Shown: positions 1 to 7,313 of the stretch, in pieces
Position numbering within the stretch: the stretch's first letter is position 1
How the letters are laid out: the number at the start of each line of letters is the position of its first letter
NCBI GenBank assembly: GCA_947307225.1
Contig: CAMZIL010000001.1
Location: forward strand, 124,001-188,000
DNA length: 64,000 nucleotides
Source of the DNA: an uncultured Candidatus Saccharibacteria bacterium
GTDB taxonomy: Bacteria > Patescibacteriota > Saccharimonadia > Saccharimonadales > Saccharimonadaceae
Direction: 5' to 3'
Made by a program: the position numbers and the translations under genes
Notes under the pieces: model-generated
The model's database searches: none
What the model was told of the DNA's origin: nothing
What the model saw: the letters and a program-made list of their open reading frames with translations, nothing else

Positions 1-2585
1 ATGGCGGCTATCTCGGCGTTGTCCCTTATGATTACGACAAGACGAACTACTGGTATCAGTACAACTATCATTTGGATAAAATCAAATTCACCGAGAAGTC
101 CGTAACGCCACCAGACACGCCAGATCTCTTCGCAAACTACGTCGACGAGTTCGATGCGAGCGCGGCTAAATGGACGGAGACGAAATATAACGCGTTCCAT
201 CGCATGAAGGTTAAGACCTTCAAGCTCCCTAGCACGCTAACCAAGATTGCTGAGAATACCTTTATGCGCGCAGAAATCACCAACCCTATTGTTCTTCCTT
301 CTGGCATTACCGAGATTGGCACGAGAGCATTCTGGGGCACGGTCACAAGTGACGATAGAAACTTCACGCAGTATCCTGAGTATTATCCAAACGCAGTAAT
401 TGCTAGTGAAGAAGAAATAAAGGCTCCGGTCGCAAATCTCCCTTCGACAATTACAAAAATCGGCGACTTTGCATTCTACATGGACGAGGGCTTTACGGCT
501 GACGTGAATCTGCCTAACCTCACCTACCTTGGCGAAGAGGCATTTTACGGAACCGACGCGCGCGACGTTGTCTTGGGTAACAAAATTACCACGCTCGGCA
601 GCAACGCATTTTATAACACGCCTAAACTCCGCAATGTAACCATCGACGTCAACTTGCATGATAAAAATATTCACACCAATGCCGAAAATATGGACAAATA
701 CGGTAGCTTCGTCGCAACTTTCGGTGCAGGCCAAAAGCTTGGCGTGGTGAAGTTTGGCGAACATGCCGGCGAGCCGCATACTGCAGAAGGCACGACTGAG
801 TATATCTGCAACGGCTTCGCAAGCTGCGACAAGAAGTGGGCATATTTCTACGGTCTAAAGGCAGAAAAACTCGACCTCAACGATACGAATTGGAAAGCCC
901 TAAGCGCATCCATGCTCCAAGAAGCAAAGGTCGACGAGATTATCTTGCCGCACGCGCTAGAATCGATCGGCAACGATGCGTCCTATGAAGCAGAGCTTGG
1001 CGACGTAGCAATTCCAGACACGCTAAAGCAGATTTGGCCAGAAGCATTCCAGTGGGCGAAAGCCACGATTAGCGGCTTGCCAGAAGGCTTGACTCACATC
1101 TGGAACTCCGCTTTCTACGGCGCTTCAGTGATCGACGAGTTAGTAATTCCAAGCACCGTCACCTTCATCGGTCCATCCGCATTTAACGCTGGTGACAACG
1201 ATAATGTTAATTACAGCAAGGTCACAATCAAGCCAAATTTGACCTATGAGAATACTGCCGGACAGGCCATCTTCCAGGCCTTCTGGGGCTCGAAAGTACA
1301 TGAGATCGTAATTGAGTCTGAGATGCTCCCAACGCTTGCTGCAAACGATGGCCAGCCAGAATTCCATGGCATGAAGATGACGAAGGCCACAATCACAAAG
1401 CTACCAACAATCCCAGCGAATGCATTCGAATACTGCCAGAAACTCCAACTAGTTGTGGCAGATGAAGACACTGCCCTACGCGACATCCGTAAGGAAGCCT
1501 TCCTCGCCGCAAAGGAACTCAACGAAATTCAATTTGCGCCAGAACTAAAGAATGAAGTAGTCATGATTGGCCAGCGCGCCTTCAAGGGCACCGCGTTCGA
1601 AACCATGGGCGACGAAACGACAGACTTCGATTTGACCGCAGCCAAGTTTAACGGCATCGACGGCTACGCATTTAGCGGCATGCCAAAACTCCGCACGGTC
1701 AGCATACCAAGAACCTTCACAAACGCAACAATTCCAGAAGCAACCTTCTACAATAACCCGAAGCTCGAAGAAGCGACAATCGATTACAAGATTACCCTAA
1801 TGGGCAACGCCGCATTCGCAAACGACAACAAGCTCAAACGCATCTTCATTTGGGGCAACACCGTTGTTCTAGATGAAAACTTGCCAGGCTATGTCGCTCC
1901 ATCTGGCGGCATGGGCGCCGATGACGAGTTCGAACCATTGCCGGAAGAACCAGAATTCGGCCCAACCATTCCTGAAGGCACAGATATCTACGCTTACTCT
2001 GTATCGCCAACCAAGGAATATGCAAATTATTCTGGTCGCCAAAGCTTTGAAGGCGAATTCTATCCGCTCGATGAAGTTCTCTACATTACTTCGAACAAAC
2101 CGCTCGTAAAGCTTAATAGCGAAGAAGATGACTTCGATAAGAGCAATTTGACCGTCTACGCAATGCGTCGCGACGGCCTCATCATGGAATCCGAAGAATG
2201 GGGTACCTACGACGGCAACGTCTACCCACGCAGCAGCTCTGACCGTACGTTCGAAAAGATGGAGCCAACTATCGCCGAGAACCCAGAGTTCGGCACGATT
2301 TGGGACACGCCAGTGCCAATCGATGAGCTCGACTTTGGTAACGAAAACTTCGCCGCGATCAACTTCCAGATGCGCGACAACGGCAATGGCCACGTCGAAT
2401 TAGTGAACATTATCTATACTGATAAATTCACTGGAGGCAAACCGGACACCGACGTCGAACCATATCGCCCAGAATCCGCTCCAGTCACGCTTGACCAAAT
2501 TGTCTCCTATGCCGCGATCTTCCTCGGTTGCGCAACGGTCATCATTGGCATCAGCCTCATGCGCACACGTTCTCGTCGCGCTTAA
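1..2585 (+). CDS. BspA-type leucine-rich-repeat surface protein, 5' end outside window
   Basis: The frame is open to the left edge of the window, so the true start and any signal peptide lie upstream; the TTG at 72 is not a convincing start. The visible part is built from repeated units of the kind LP..(I/L)T.IG..AF.. (for example around residues 50-85 and 120-180 counted from 72), which is the LRR_5/BspA pattern of cell-surface adhesion proteins. The C-terminus has a proline-containing segment, one hydrophobic helix of about 20 residues and a short Arg-rich tail (RTRSRRA), so the protein is probably anchored in the membrane with the repeats outside. The 3' end is followed after 25 bp by the promoter of the glycosyltransferase gene. 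The ligand is unknown; a role in host or partner binding is inference from the family. Confidence 0.85.
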   Translation, partial: GGYLGVVPYDYDKTNYWYQYNYHLDKIKFTEKSVTPPDTPDLFANYVDEFDASAAKWTETKYNAFHRMKVKTFKLPSTLTKIAENTFMRAEITNPIVLPSGITEIGTRAFWGTVTSDDRNFTQYPEYYPNAVIASEEEIKAPVANLPSTITKIGDFAFYMDEGFTADVNLPNLTYLGEEAFYGTDARDVVLGNKITTLGSNAFYNTPKLRNVTIDVNLHDKNIHTNAENMDKYGSFVATFGAGQKLGVVKFGEHAGEPHTAEGTTEYICNGFASCDKKWAYFYGLKAEKLDLNDTNWKALSASMLQEAKVDEIILPHALESIGNDASYEAELGDVAIPDTLKQIWPEAFQWAKATISGLPEGLTHIWNSAFYGASVIDELVIPSTVTFIGPSAFNAGDNDNVNYSKVTIKPNLTYENTAGQAIFQAFWGSKVHEIVIESEMLPTLAANDGQPEFHGMKMTKATITKLPTIPANAFEYCQKLQLVVADEDTALRDIRKEAFLAAKELNEIQFAPELKNEVVMIGQRAFKGTAFETMGDETTDFDLTAAKFNGIDGYAFSGMPKLRTVSIPRTFTNATIPEATFYNNPKLEEATIDYKITLMGNAAFANDNKLKRIFIWGNTVVLDENLPGYVAPSGGMGADDEFEPLPEEPEFGPTIPEGTDIYAYSVSPTKEYANYSGRQSFEGEFYPLDEVLYITSNKPLVKLNSEEDDFDKSNLTVYAMRRDGLIMESEEWGTYDGNVYPRSSSDRTFEKMEPTIAENPEFGTIWDTPVPIDELDFGNENFAAINFQMRDNGNGHVELVNIIYTDKFTGGKPDTDVEPYRPESAPVTLDQIVSYAAIFLGCATVIIGISLMRTRSRRA

Positions 2586-2610
2586 GGTATGAGTTCTCCG
2601 TCGCCTGTCG

Positions 2611-2616
2611 TATAAT
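2611..2616 (+). promoter_or_regulatory. -10 box (TATAAT) for leaderless GT2 gene
   Basis: A perfect TATAAT ends 6 nt before the ATG at 2623 and there is no Shine-Dalgarno sequence, so the transcript is expected to start at the ATG. Confidence 0.6.
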
Positions 2617-2622
2617 TTTTAC

Positions 2623-4221
2623 ATGAGTCAGAAAAAGCCGGCGCACGAAAACCCGCTGAAGATTGCTATCTATTCCCTCGCTTTGCTTGCAACAACGGTT
2701 TATATTATTTACCGCGTCACTCTTACGATTCCTTTTAACCTCCGCGCGGTCGATATAATTTTTGGCCTAGTGGTTATCTTTGTTGAGCTAGTTGAAACCT
2801 TTGAGTTTTTTGTGCACTTTTGGAATATTTTGCGTTTCAAAAAGCAGTCGCCGGCAATACCGAAGGCTAAAAAAGAAGATTTTCCAGACGTAGATGTCCT
2901 TATTGCGACGCTAAATGAAGACGAGAAAGTGCTGGCCGGGACGCTCGAGGCCTGCGCAAAGATGAAGTACCCAGACCCGAAGAAGGTGCATATTTATCTT
3001 TGCGACGATGGCGACCGCAAGGAGATGCTGAAGCTGGCGAAGAAATACAAAGTAGGCTATATCGCGCGCCAAAAACACGACTATGCAAAGGCCGGAAACT
3101 ACAATAATGCCATCAGAAAAACCGAGTCACCATACATCGCGATTTTCGATGCTGACATGAGGCCAGAAAAAGAATTCCTAATGAAAACTATGCCGTTCTT
3201 TTTGGCGGAGGAAAAAGTTGGCTTCGTGCAGACGCCACAGAGCTTCAAAAATCCAGATTATTTCCAGGCGCGTTTTGGCCAAAGACTACCTTTTGAACAG
3301 GACTATTTCTATCATTACATTCAGCTAGCACGCAACAATACGAATTCGACAATTCTCTGCGGAACGAACTGTGTGTTGTCGCGCAAGGCGCTAAAGAGCG
3401 TGGGCGGTTTTGCCGTTGCAACAATCGCCGAGGATGTAGCGACCGGCATGCTGATTGAATCGAAAGGCTACCAAGGGATTGCAATTAATAATATCCTCGC
3501 GCACGGCGAGGCCGTCAATGACACGGCCGGTTTCCTGAAACAGCGTTCGCGCTGGGGGCGCGGCTGTATCCAGACCGCAAAATCTTACGGTATCTTCAGC
3601 CGCAAGGGTCTGAATGTGCGCCAAAAAATGGATTATTTTGTTGCGATTAGCTATTGGTGTTTTGGGCTAAAACGCATGCTTTACATGCTCCTGCCACTGC
3701 TATTTGCGTACTTTAGCATTATTGCAATTCAGGGCGAAATCGTTGTGTTTATTTCGATTTTTGCCGCACAATATGTGCTAAAACGCTTCGTGATTGACTG
3801 GCTAGAGGGCCGTTATAAATCTTCGACTTGGATGAAAATATACGAATTAATTCAGGCGCCATTTTTGGCCGGCGTCATCCTGAAAGAGCTTGTTGGTTTT
3901 GCAGACAAAAAATTTGAAGTCACAAAGAAAGGGGCCGCAAAAGCAAAGCGCGGCATGGCTGATTTTAAAATGTTTTCCACGCACTTGGCGCTATTTGGCC
4001 TGAATATTGGTGGCATTATTCTAGCCGTCTACAAAGCTCAGTTCTTGGAGATGGAGGCTTACATTATTCCGATTGTTTGGATGGCCGTAAACACTGCCTA
4101 TTTGTCCGCAATACTGCTCTTCGACGTTCGCAGAGCGCGACATTACAAGCACTTTAAACCAAATGCGCGTGAGAAATATGGACCGACGAGCTATCTTGGC
4201 CTATTCTGGAGGGGCAAATGA
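2623..4221 (+). CDS. BcsA-like processive family 2 glycosyltransferase
   Basis: Membrane glycosyltransferase that probably polymerises and exports a polysaccharide from a nucleotide-sugar donor. Two N-terminal membrane segments (about residues 12-30 and 42-65) precede the GT2 domain, with DDG at 128-130, DAD (DxD metal/UDP site) at 176-178, a QTPQ element at 203-206, AED in place of the usual TED at 269-271, and the processive-enzyme signature QRSRW at 307-311. More membrane helices follow (about 340-410 and 455-500). The order matches cellulose/hyaluronan synthase-like enzymes. There is no C-terminal PilZ domain, so direct c-di-GMP control as in BcsA is not supported. It overlaps the downstream GH5 gene by ATGA, so the two are translated together. 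The polymer is unknown: cellulose-like beta-glucan is a guess from the GH5 partner. Confidence 0.85.
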   Translation: MSQKKPAHENPLKIAIYSLALLATTVYIIYRVTLTIPFNLRAVDIIFGLVVIFVELVETFEFFVHFWNILRFKKQSPAIPKAKKEDFPDVDVLIATLNEDEKVLAGTLEACAKMKYPDPKKVHIYLCDDGDRKEMLKLAKKYKVGYIARQKHDYAKAGNYNNAIRKTESPYIAIFDADMRPEKEFLMKTMPFFLAEEKVGFVQTPQSFKNPDYFQARFGQRLPFEQDYFYHYIQLARNNTNSTILCGTNCVLSRKALKSVGGFAVATIAEDVATGMLIESKGYQGIAINNILAHGEAVNDTAGFLKQRSRWGRGCIQTAKSYGIFSRKGLNVRQKMDYFVAISYWCFGLKRMLYMLLPLLFAYFSIIAIQGEIVVFISIFAAQYVLKRFVIDWLEGRYKSSTWMKIYELIQAPFLAGVILKELVGFADKKFEVTKKGAAKAKRGMADFKMFSTHLALFGLNIGGIILAVYKAQFLEMEAYIIPIVWMAVNTAYLSAILLFDVRRARHYKHFKPNAREKYGPTSYLGLFWRGK

Positions 4222-5198
4222 AAAAGGTTGTAAAAATCCTCGCCGTTTTAGCATTAATTTGCCTGGGGATTTGGGCGGCCGTAAAGGACGTAAAACGCGT
4301 CGACTCGGTCGATCTTAAGAGCGTTTCCTATAATGGTGATCTCCATGTCGATGGCGCGCAGCTCATGAATCGTCGCGGCAAAGAAATGCAGCTCGTTGGC
4401 ATTAGTTCGCACGGCATTCAATGGTTCGAAGAGCTATACACGAAGGAAAATATCACAAAACTGAAGGAAGATTTCGGTATCAATGTATTTCGCATCGCAA
4501 TGTATACCGATCCAGAAAAAGACGGATACATCAAAAACGAAAAGCTCGCCGAGCGCGTAAAATCACTGATCGATATTTGTATCGAACTGGACATTTACGC
4601 AATTGTTGACTGGCATATTTTGGATGATGGCGACCCGAAAGAACACGAAAAAGAGGCGCTCGGTTTCTTCGACGAGATTTCGAAGAAATATGCCAATGTG
4701 CCGAATGTGATTTATGAGATTTGTAACGAGCCAAATGGCGATAAAGTCGATTGGCGCAACACAATTAAGCCTTATGCCGAGAAAGCAATCGCGAAGATTC
4801 GCGCGAATTCACCAAAAGCACTAATCATTGTCGGCACGCCAAAATACAGTAAGGATTTGATTGGCGTTTCCGAGGCGCCGCTGGATGCCGAGAATATCAT
4901 GTATGCCATGCACTTTTATGCCGGAACCGACAATATTACGCTGCGCGACGAAATCGACGAATACCGCGAAGAGGGTTTGCCGATCTTTATTTCCGAATGC
5001 GGCGCGACGGATTCGAGCGGCGACGGAAAATTATATAAAGACGGATTCGAGCGCTGGGCGAAATGGCTACGCAAAAACAAGATTAGTTGGATATACTGGG
5101 CATTTTCGGATGGCCCAGAAGCATCATCGACGCTCAAGGATGATGGCGAGCTGAGCGAAAGCGGCGAGATCTTCCGCGATGCGCTAAAAACGGAATAG
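4218..5198 (+). CDS. Membrane-anchored glycoside hydrolase family 5 (cellulase-like)
   Basis: A retaining GH5 hydrolase of beta-1,4-glucan-type chains. An N-terminal hydrophobic segment (residues 6-22) exports or anchors it. The catalytic domain starts with GISSHGIQWF near 61-70. It contains DWH at 131-133, NEP at 170-172 with Glu171 as acid/base, HFY at 232-234 and the nucleophile Glu260 in FISECG. The length (326 residues) is normal for a bare GH5 domain with no carbohydrate-binding module. Its start overlaps the GT2 stop (ATGA at 4218-4221), so it probably trims or releases the polymer made by that enzyme, as BcsZ (a GH8 enzyme) does in cellulose operons. It could instead attack partner-cell or environmental glucan. 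Confidence 0.88.
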   Translation: MKKVVKILAVLALICLGIWAAVKDVKRVDSVDLKSVSYNGDLHVDGAQLMNRRGKEMQLVGISSHGIQWFEELYTKENITKLKEDFGINVFRIAMYTDPEKDGYIKNEKLAERVKSLIDICIELDIYAIVDWHILDDGDPKEHEKEALGFFDEISKKYANVPNVIYEICNEPNGDKVDWRNTIKPYAEKAIAKIRANSPKALIIVGTPKYSKDLIGVSEAPLDAENIMYAMHFYAGTDNITLRDEIDEYREEGLPIFISECGATDSSGDGKLYKDGFERWAKWLRKNKISWIYWAFSDGPEASSTLKDDGELSESGEIFRDALKTE

Positions 5199-5200
5199 TA

Positions 5201-5206
5201 TATAAT
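5201..5206 (+). promoter_or_regulatory. -10 box (TATAAT), leaderless
   Basis: TATAAT ends 6 nt before the ATG at 5213, immediately after the GH5 stop codon. Confidence 0.55.
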
Positions 5207-5212
5207 AAAAGC

Positions 5213-5578
5213 ATGAAAATCATTGAGAAAAAATGCCCAAATTGTGGCGGTAATCTAGACTTTAAAGTTGGCGAGCGTGATGTAGTTTGCAAGAGCTGCC
5301 GCCGTAAATATGCCGTTCAATATGACGGCATCGACGATCTTTCGCAGCTTAGCGAAAAAGCGATGGAGGCCCTAGAAGCGGCCGATATTAGCCTAAAGCC
5401 AGTGCGCAAGTTCATCATTATTCTCGTTCTTGTTTTCTTTTCTCTTGCCGCGATTTCCGCGACTATTTCTGTCATTACAATGGTCAACAGACGTGCCGAG
5501 TTTGACAGAAAAGTCAAAGAAAGCGAAGAAGAGTTCGATCGTAGAACTCAAGAGATGCTTGACGAAGTCAGACGCTAG
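5213..5578 (+). CDS. Small zinc-ribbon membrane protein
   Basis: A 121-residue protein of unknown function. The N-terminus holds a zinc ribbon with two CxxC pairs (Cys8/Cys11 and Cys26/Cys29). A linker follows, then one membrane helix at about 63-84 and a highly charged tail rich in Glu, Lys and Arg that looks helical. The topology suggests a cytoplasmic zinc finger tethered to the membrane. No enzymatic motif is visible. It has its own leaderless promoter and is not clearly part of the GT2-GH5 operon. Confidence 0.7.
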   Translation: MKIIEKKCPNCGGNLDFKVGERDVVCKSCRRKYAVQYDGIDDLSQLSEKAMEALEAADISLKPVRKFIIILVLVFFSLAAISATISVITMVNRRAEFDRKVKESEEEFDRRTQEMLDEVRR

Positions 5579-5583
5579 TCATA

Positions 5584-5612
5584 TTGACTTTTTAGCCGAA
5601 GTGTGATATAAT
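5584..5612 (+). promoter_or_regulatory. Sigma-70-type promoter for the 5645 gene
   Basis: TTGACT at 5584-5589, 17-bp spacer, TATAAT at 5607-5612. The predicted start at about 5619 leaves a leader of about 26 nt with a Shine-Dalgarno sequence (AGGA at 5635-5638). Confidence 0.7.
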
Positions 5613-5644
5613 ATATACTGTAGATCCATTCTTTAGGAAAGGCG

Positions 5645-6079
5645 GTGGTTTTTGTGATCGAAAAGAAAACCCCAAGATTAGAAAATTGGAATCTAAGTGT
5701 AATTGTCGCCAAAGATCCGAATGTGATGGCCTCCTTTTATCAAGGTCTTGGCACTGGAGAATTCATGTTCTTCTGGAACTATAGTTCGGAAGAAGATTAT
5801 GATTGCGTAAACGTCAAATTTCGCGTTTCCGGAAAGGCGTTTGGCGTTAAAGGTTTCAAAGACGAGACCGAAATTATGGCAGGACCAATCGTTCGCTTCG
5901 AAAGAGATTACGTCGACAACTTTGAGACATACATGCCGGAATTGGTCATAAAGGCCATCTCCGCAAACGGCGACGTATTCTATCTGCATGATGGCGACGA
6001 AAGCGAATGGATGAAGCACGTTCATGAGTGCTCTCACGAAGATAATCCTGCACTGGTGCTCTCATGGATTGGTGGCTAA
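5645..6079 (+). CDS. Acidic hypothetical protein
   Basis: A 144-residue soluble acidic protein with no signal peptide, no membrane segment and no family I recognise. Start: GTG at 5645 is preceded by AGGA with 6-nt spacing; GTG at 5654 is an alternative. The gene has a near-consensus promoter and a strong hairpin terminator, so it is a well-expressed single-gene unit. The composition (many Asp, Glu, Phe, Tyr and Trp, and beta-rich patterns such as VNVKFRVSG) suggests a small beta-sandwich. Function unknown. Confidence 0.65.
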   Translation: MVFVIEKKTPRLENWNLSVIVAKDPNVMASFYQGLGTGEFMFFWNYSSEEDYDCVNVKFRVSGKAFGVKGFKDETEIMAGPIVRFERDYVDNFETYMPELVIKAISANGDVFYLHDGDESEWMKHVHECSHEDNPALVLSWIGG

Positions 6080-6087
6080 TTCCCTTA

Positions 6088-6126
6088 CCCTTGGGCGGAT
6101 ACAACGTATCTGTCCAAGGGATTTTT
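6088..6126 (+). terminator. Rho-independent terminator
   Basis: CCCTTGG at 6088-6094 pairs with CCAAGGG at 6114-6120, with an inner GATAC/GTATC stem, followed by ATTTTTC. Confidence 0.8.
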
Positions 6127-6144
6127 CATGCCCCGCCGCTGCGG

Positions 6145-6150
6145 TATAAT
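6145..6150 (+). promoter_or_regulatory. -10 box (TATAAT) for flavodoxin gene
   Basis: TATAAT at 6145-6150, then a leader of about 15 nt with a perfect AGGAGG at 6161-6166 in front of the ATG at 6172. This leader fixes the start and rules out the upstream in-frame ATG at 6064, which lies inside the previous gene and its terminator. Confidence 0.65.
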
Positions 6151-6171
6151 TATATTAAACAGGAGGTGAAA

Positions 6172-6645
6172 ATGAGTAAAACTATCGTAGTCTATTATTC
6201 CGCACAAGGGCACGTCAAAAGAATTGCGAGCAAAATCGCCGAGCTAAAAGGCGCAGATCTTTTTGAAATCCAACCTACAGTCGCATATACCGAAGACGAT
6301 TTAAACTACATGTCTGATGATTCGCGCGTAACGAGTGAATTCAAAAATCCAGCACTACGCGACGTAGAATTGGTCACGAGCGAGGTGCCGGGCTGGGCCG
6401 ATTATGATACCGTTATTCTCTGCTATCCAGTTTGGTACGGCATGGCATCGTGGGTAGTTAGCTCATTCGTCAGTAAAGTCGATTGGACTGGCAAATCAGT
6501 CTACGCATGCTGTGTCTCACATTCCTCGCCAATCGGTTCTAGCGCACAGCTACTCGTCAACGCCGCCAATGCCGGCGAATGGCAAGACGCCGTACGTTTC
6601 TATCAGGACGCAAGTGACGAAGAACTCGAGGATTGGGCAAAATAA
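6172..6645 (+). CDS. Flavodoxin-like protein
   Basis: A 158-residue FMN-binding electron carrier or quinone-reductase-type flavoprotein in the cytoplasm. The N-terminal strand and phosphate loop (VVYYSAQGHVKRIA) and the isoalloxazine-binding loop around PVWYGMASWVV match the flavodoxin_4 group. Length and order are normal. The stop overlaps the next start (TAATG at 6643-6647), so it is co-translated with the HD-domain gene. The electron partner cannot be told from the window. Confidence 0.85.
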   Translation: MSKTIVVYYSAQGHVKRIASKIAELKGADLFEIQPTVAYTEDDLNYMSDDSRVTSEFKNPALRDVELVTSEVPGWADYDTVILCYPVWYGMASWVVSSFVSKVDWTGKSVYACCVSHSSPIGSSAQLLVNAANAGEWQDAVRFYQDASDEELEDWAK

Positions 6646-7280
6646 TGCAGCCGAGCGCAGATATTCGCCGATATATCGAGGCTGAAATTCTGCCAAAATA
6701 CGATGGGATTGGCGGACATACGAGCGATCATATTAATTGCGTGATCGAGCGGAGTTTGCTGTTTGCCGATCAGGCGCCGGGCGTAAACATTGACATGGTT
6801 TATATTATTGCGGCATATCACGATCTTGGGCGCTTAATCGATAACGAAACACATAATATTGAATCCGGAAAAATGCTTCGAGCGGACAAGTTTCTCAACG
6901 AGCACTTCTCTGACGACGATGTTGAGACCATGGCGCAGGCCGTCGAAGATCATCGCTCGTCACTCGGCCACGAGCCTCGTAGCATTTACGGCAAAATTGT
7001 TTCGTCCGCCGATCGCAATACGCAGGTTGAACAATGTCTGAGCCGTTCCTATGATTACGCCAAACATCTACATCCAGAATGGACCGACGATCAGCTAATC
7101 GAAACTGCGCGTTTTCACCTACGCGAAAAATACTCGACCGATGGCTATGCGGCCAAGAAAATGTACTTTGACGACCCTGACTTTCAGGCGATGCTTGTAA
7201 AAATTGAGGATATTACGCGTGATTTTGATCGCTTTGCGCAACTAATGCGCAAGCATAATGCGTCTCGTGCAAGTATATGA
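6645..7280 (+). CDS. HD-domain metal-dependent phosphohydrolase
   Basis: A 211-residue HD hydrolase. The metal ligands are visible in order: His residues in GGHTSDH near 24-29, the HD pair in AAYHDLGR near 56-57, a further His in VEDHRSS near 97, and Asp in SSADRN near 115. This fits HD proteins that hydrolyse nucleotides or phosphate esters. The ATG at 6645 sits in a TAATG junction with the flavodoxin stop; an upstream TTG at 6633 is unlikely. Its stop overlaps the -10 region of the following gene. The substrate is unknown. Confidence 0.82.
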   Translation: MQPSADIRRYIEAEILPKYDGIGGHTSDHINCVIERSLLFADQAPGVNIDMVYIIAAYHDLGRLIDNETHNIESGKMLRADKFLNEHFSDDDVETMAQAVEDHRSSLGHEPRSIYGKIVSSADRNTQVEQCLSRSYDYAKHLHPEWTDDQLIETARFHLREKYSTDGYAAKKMYFDDPDFQAMLVKIEDITRDFDRFAQLMRKHNASRASI

Positions 7281-7286
7281 TATAAT
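7281..7286 (+). promoter_or_regulatory. -10 box (TATAAT) for beta-helix protein gene
   Basis: TATAAT directly follows the HD-gene stop. GGAGGG at 7304-7309 serves the ATG at 7314, so this gene has a short leader and a Shine-Dalgarno site. Confidence 0.6.
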
Positions 7287-7313
7287 AGCATTAGCATTAT
7301 ATCGGAGGGTCAC

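Noticed and set aside
6064-6171. Longer N-terminus for the flavodoxin
   Set aside because: It would run through a terminator and the promoter; AGGAGG in front of ATG 6172 and the flavodoxin fold start decide for 6172.
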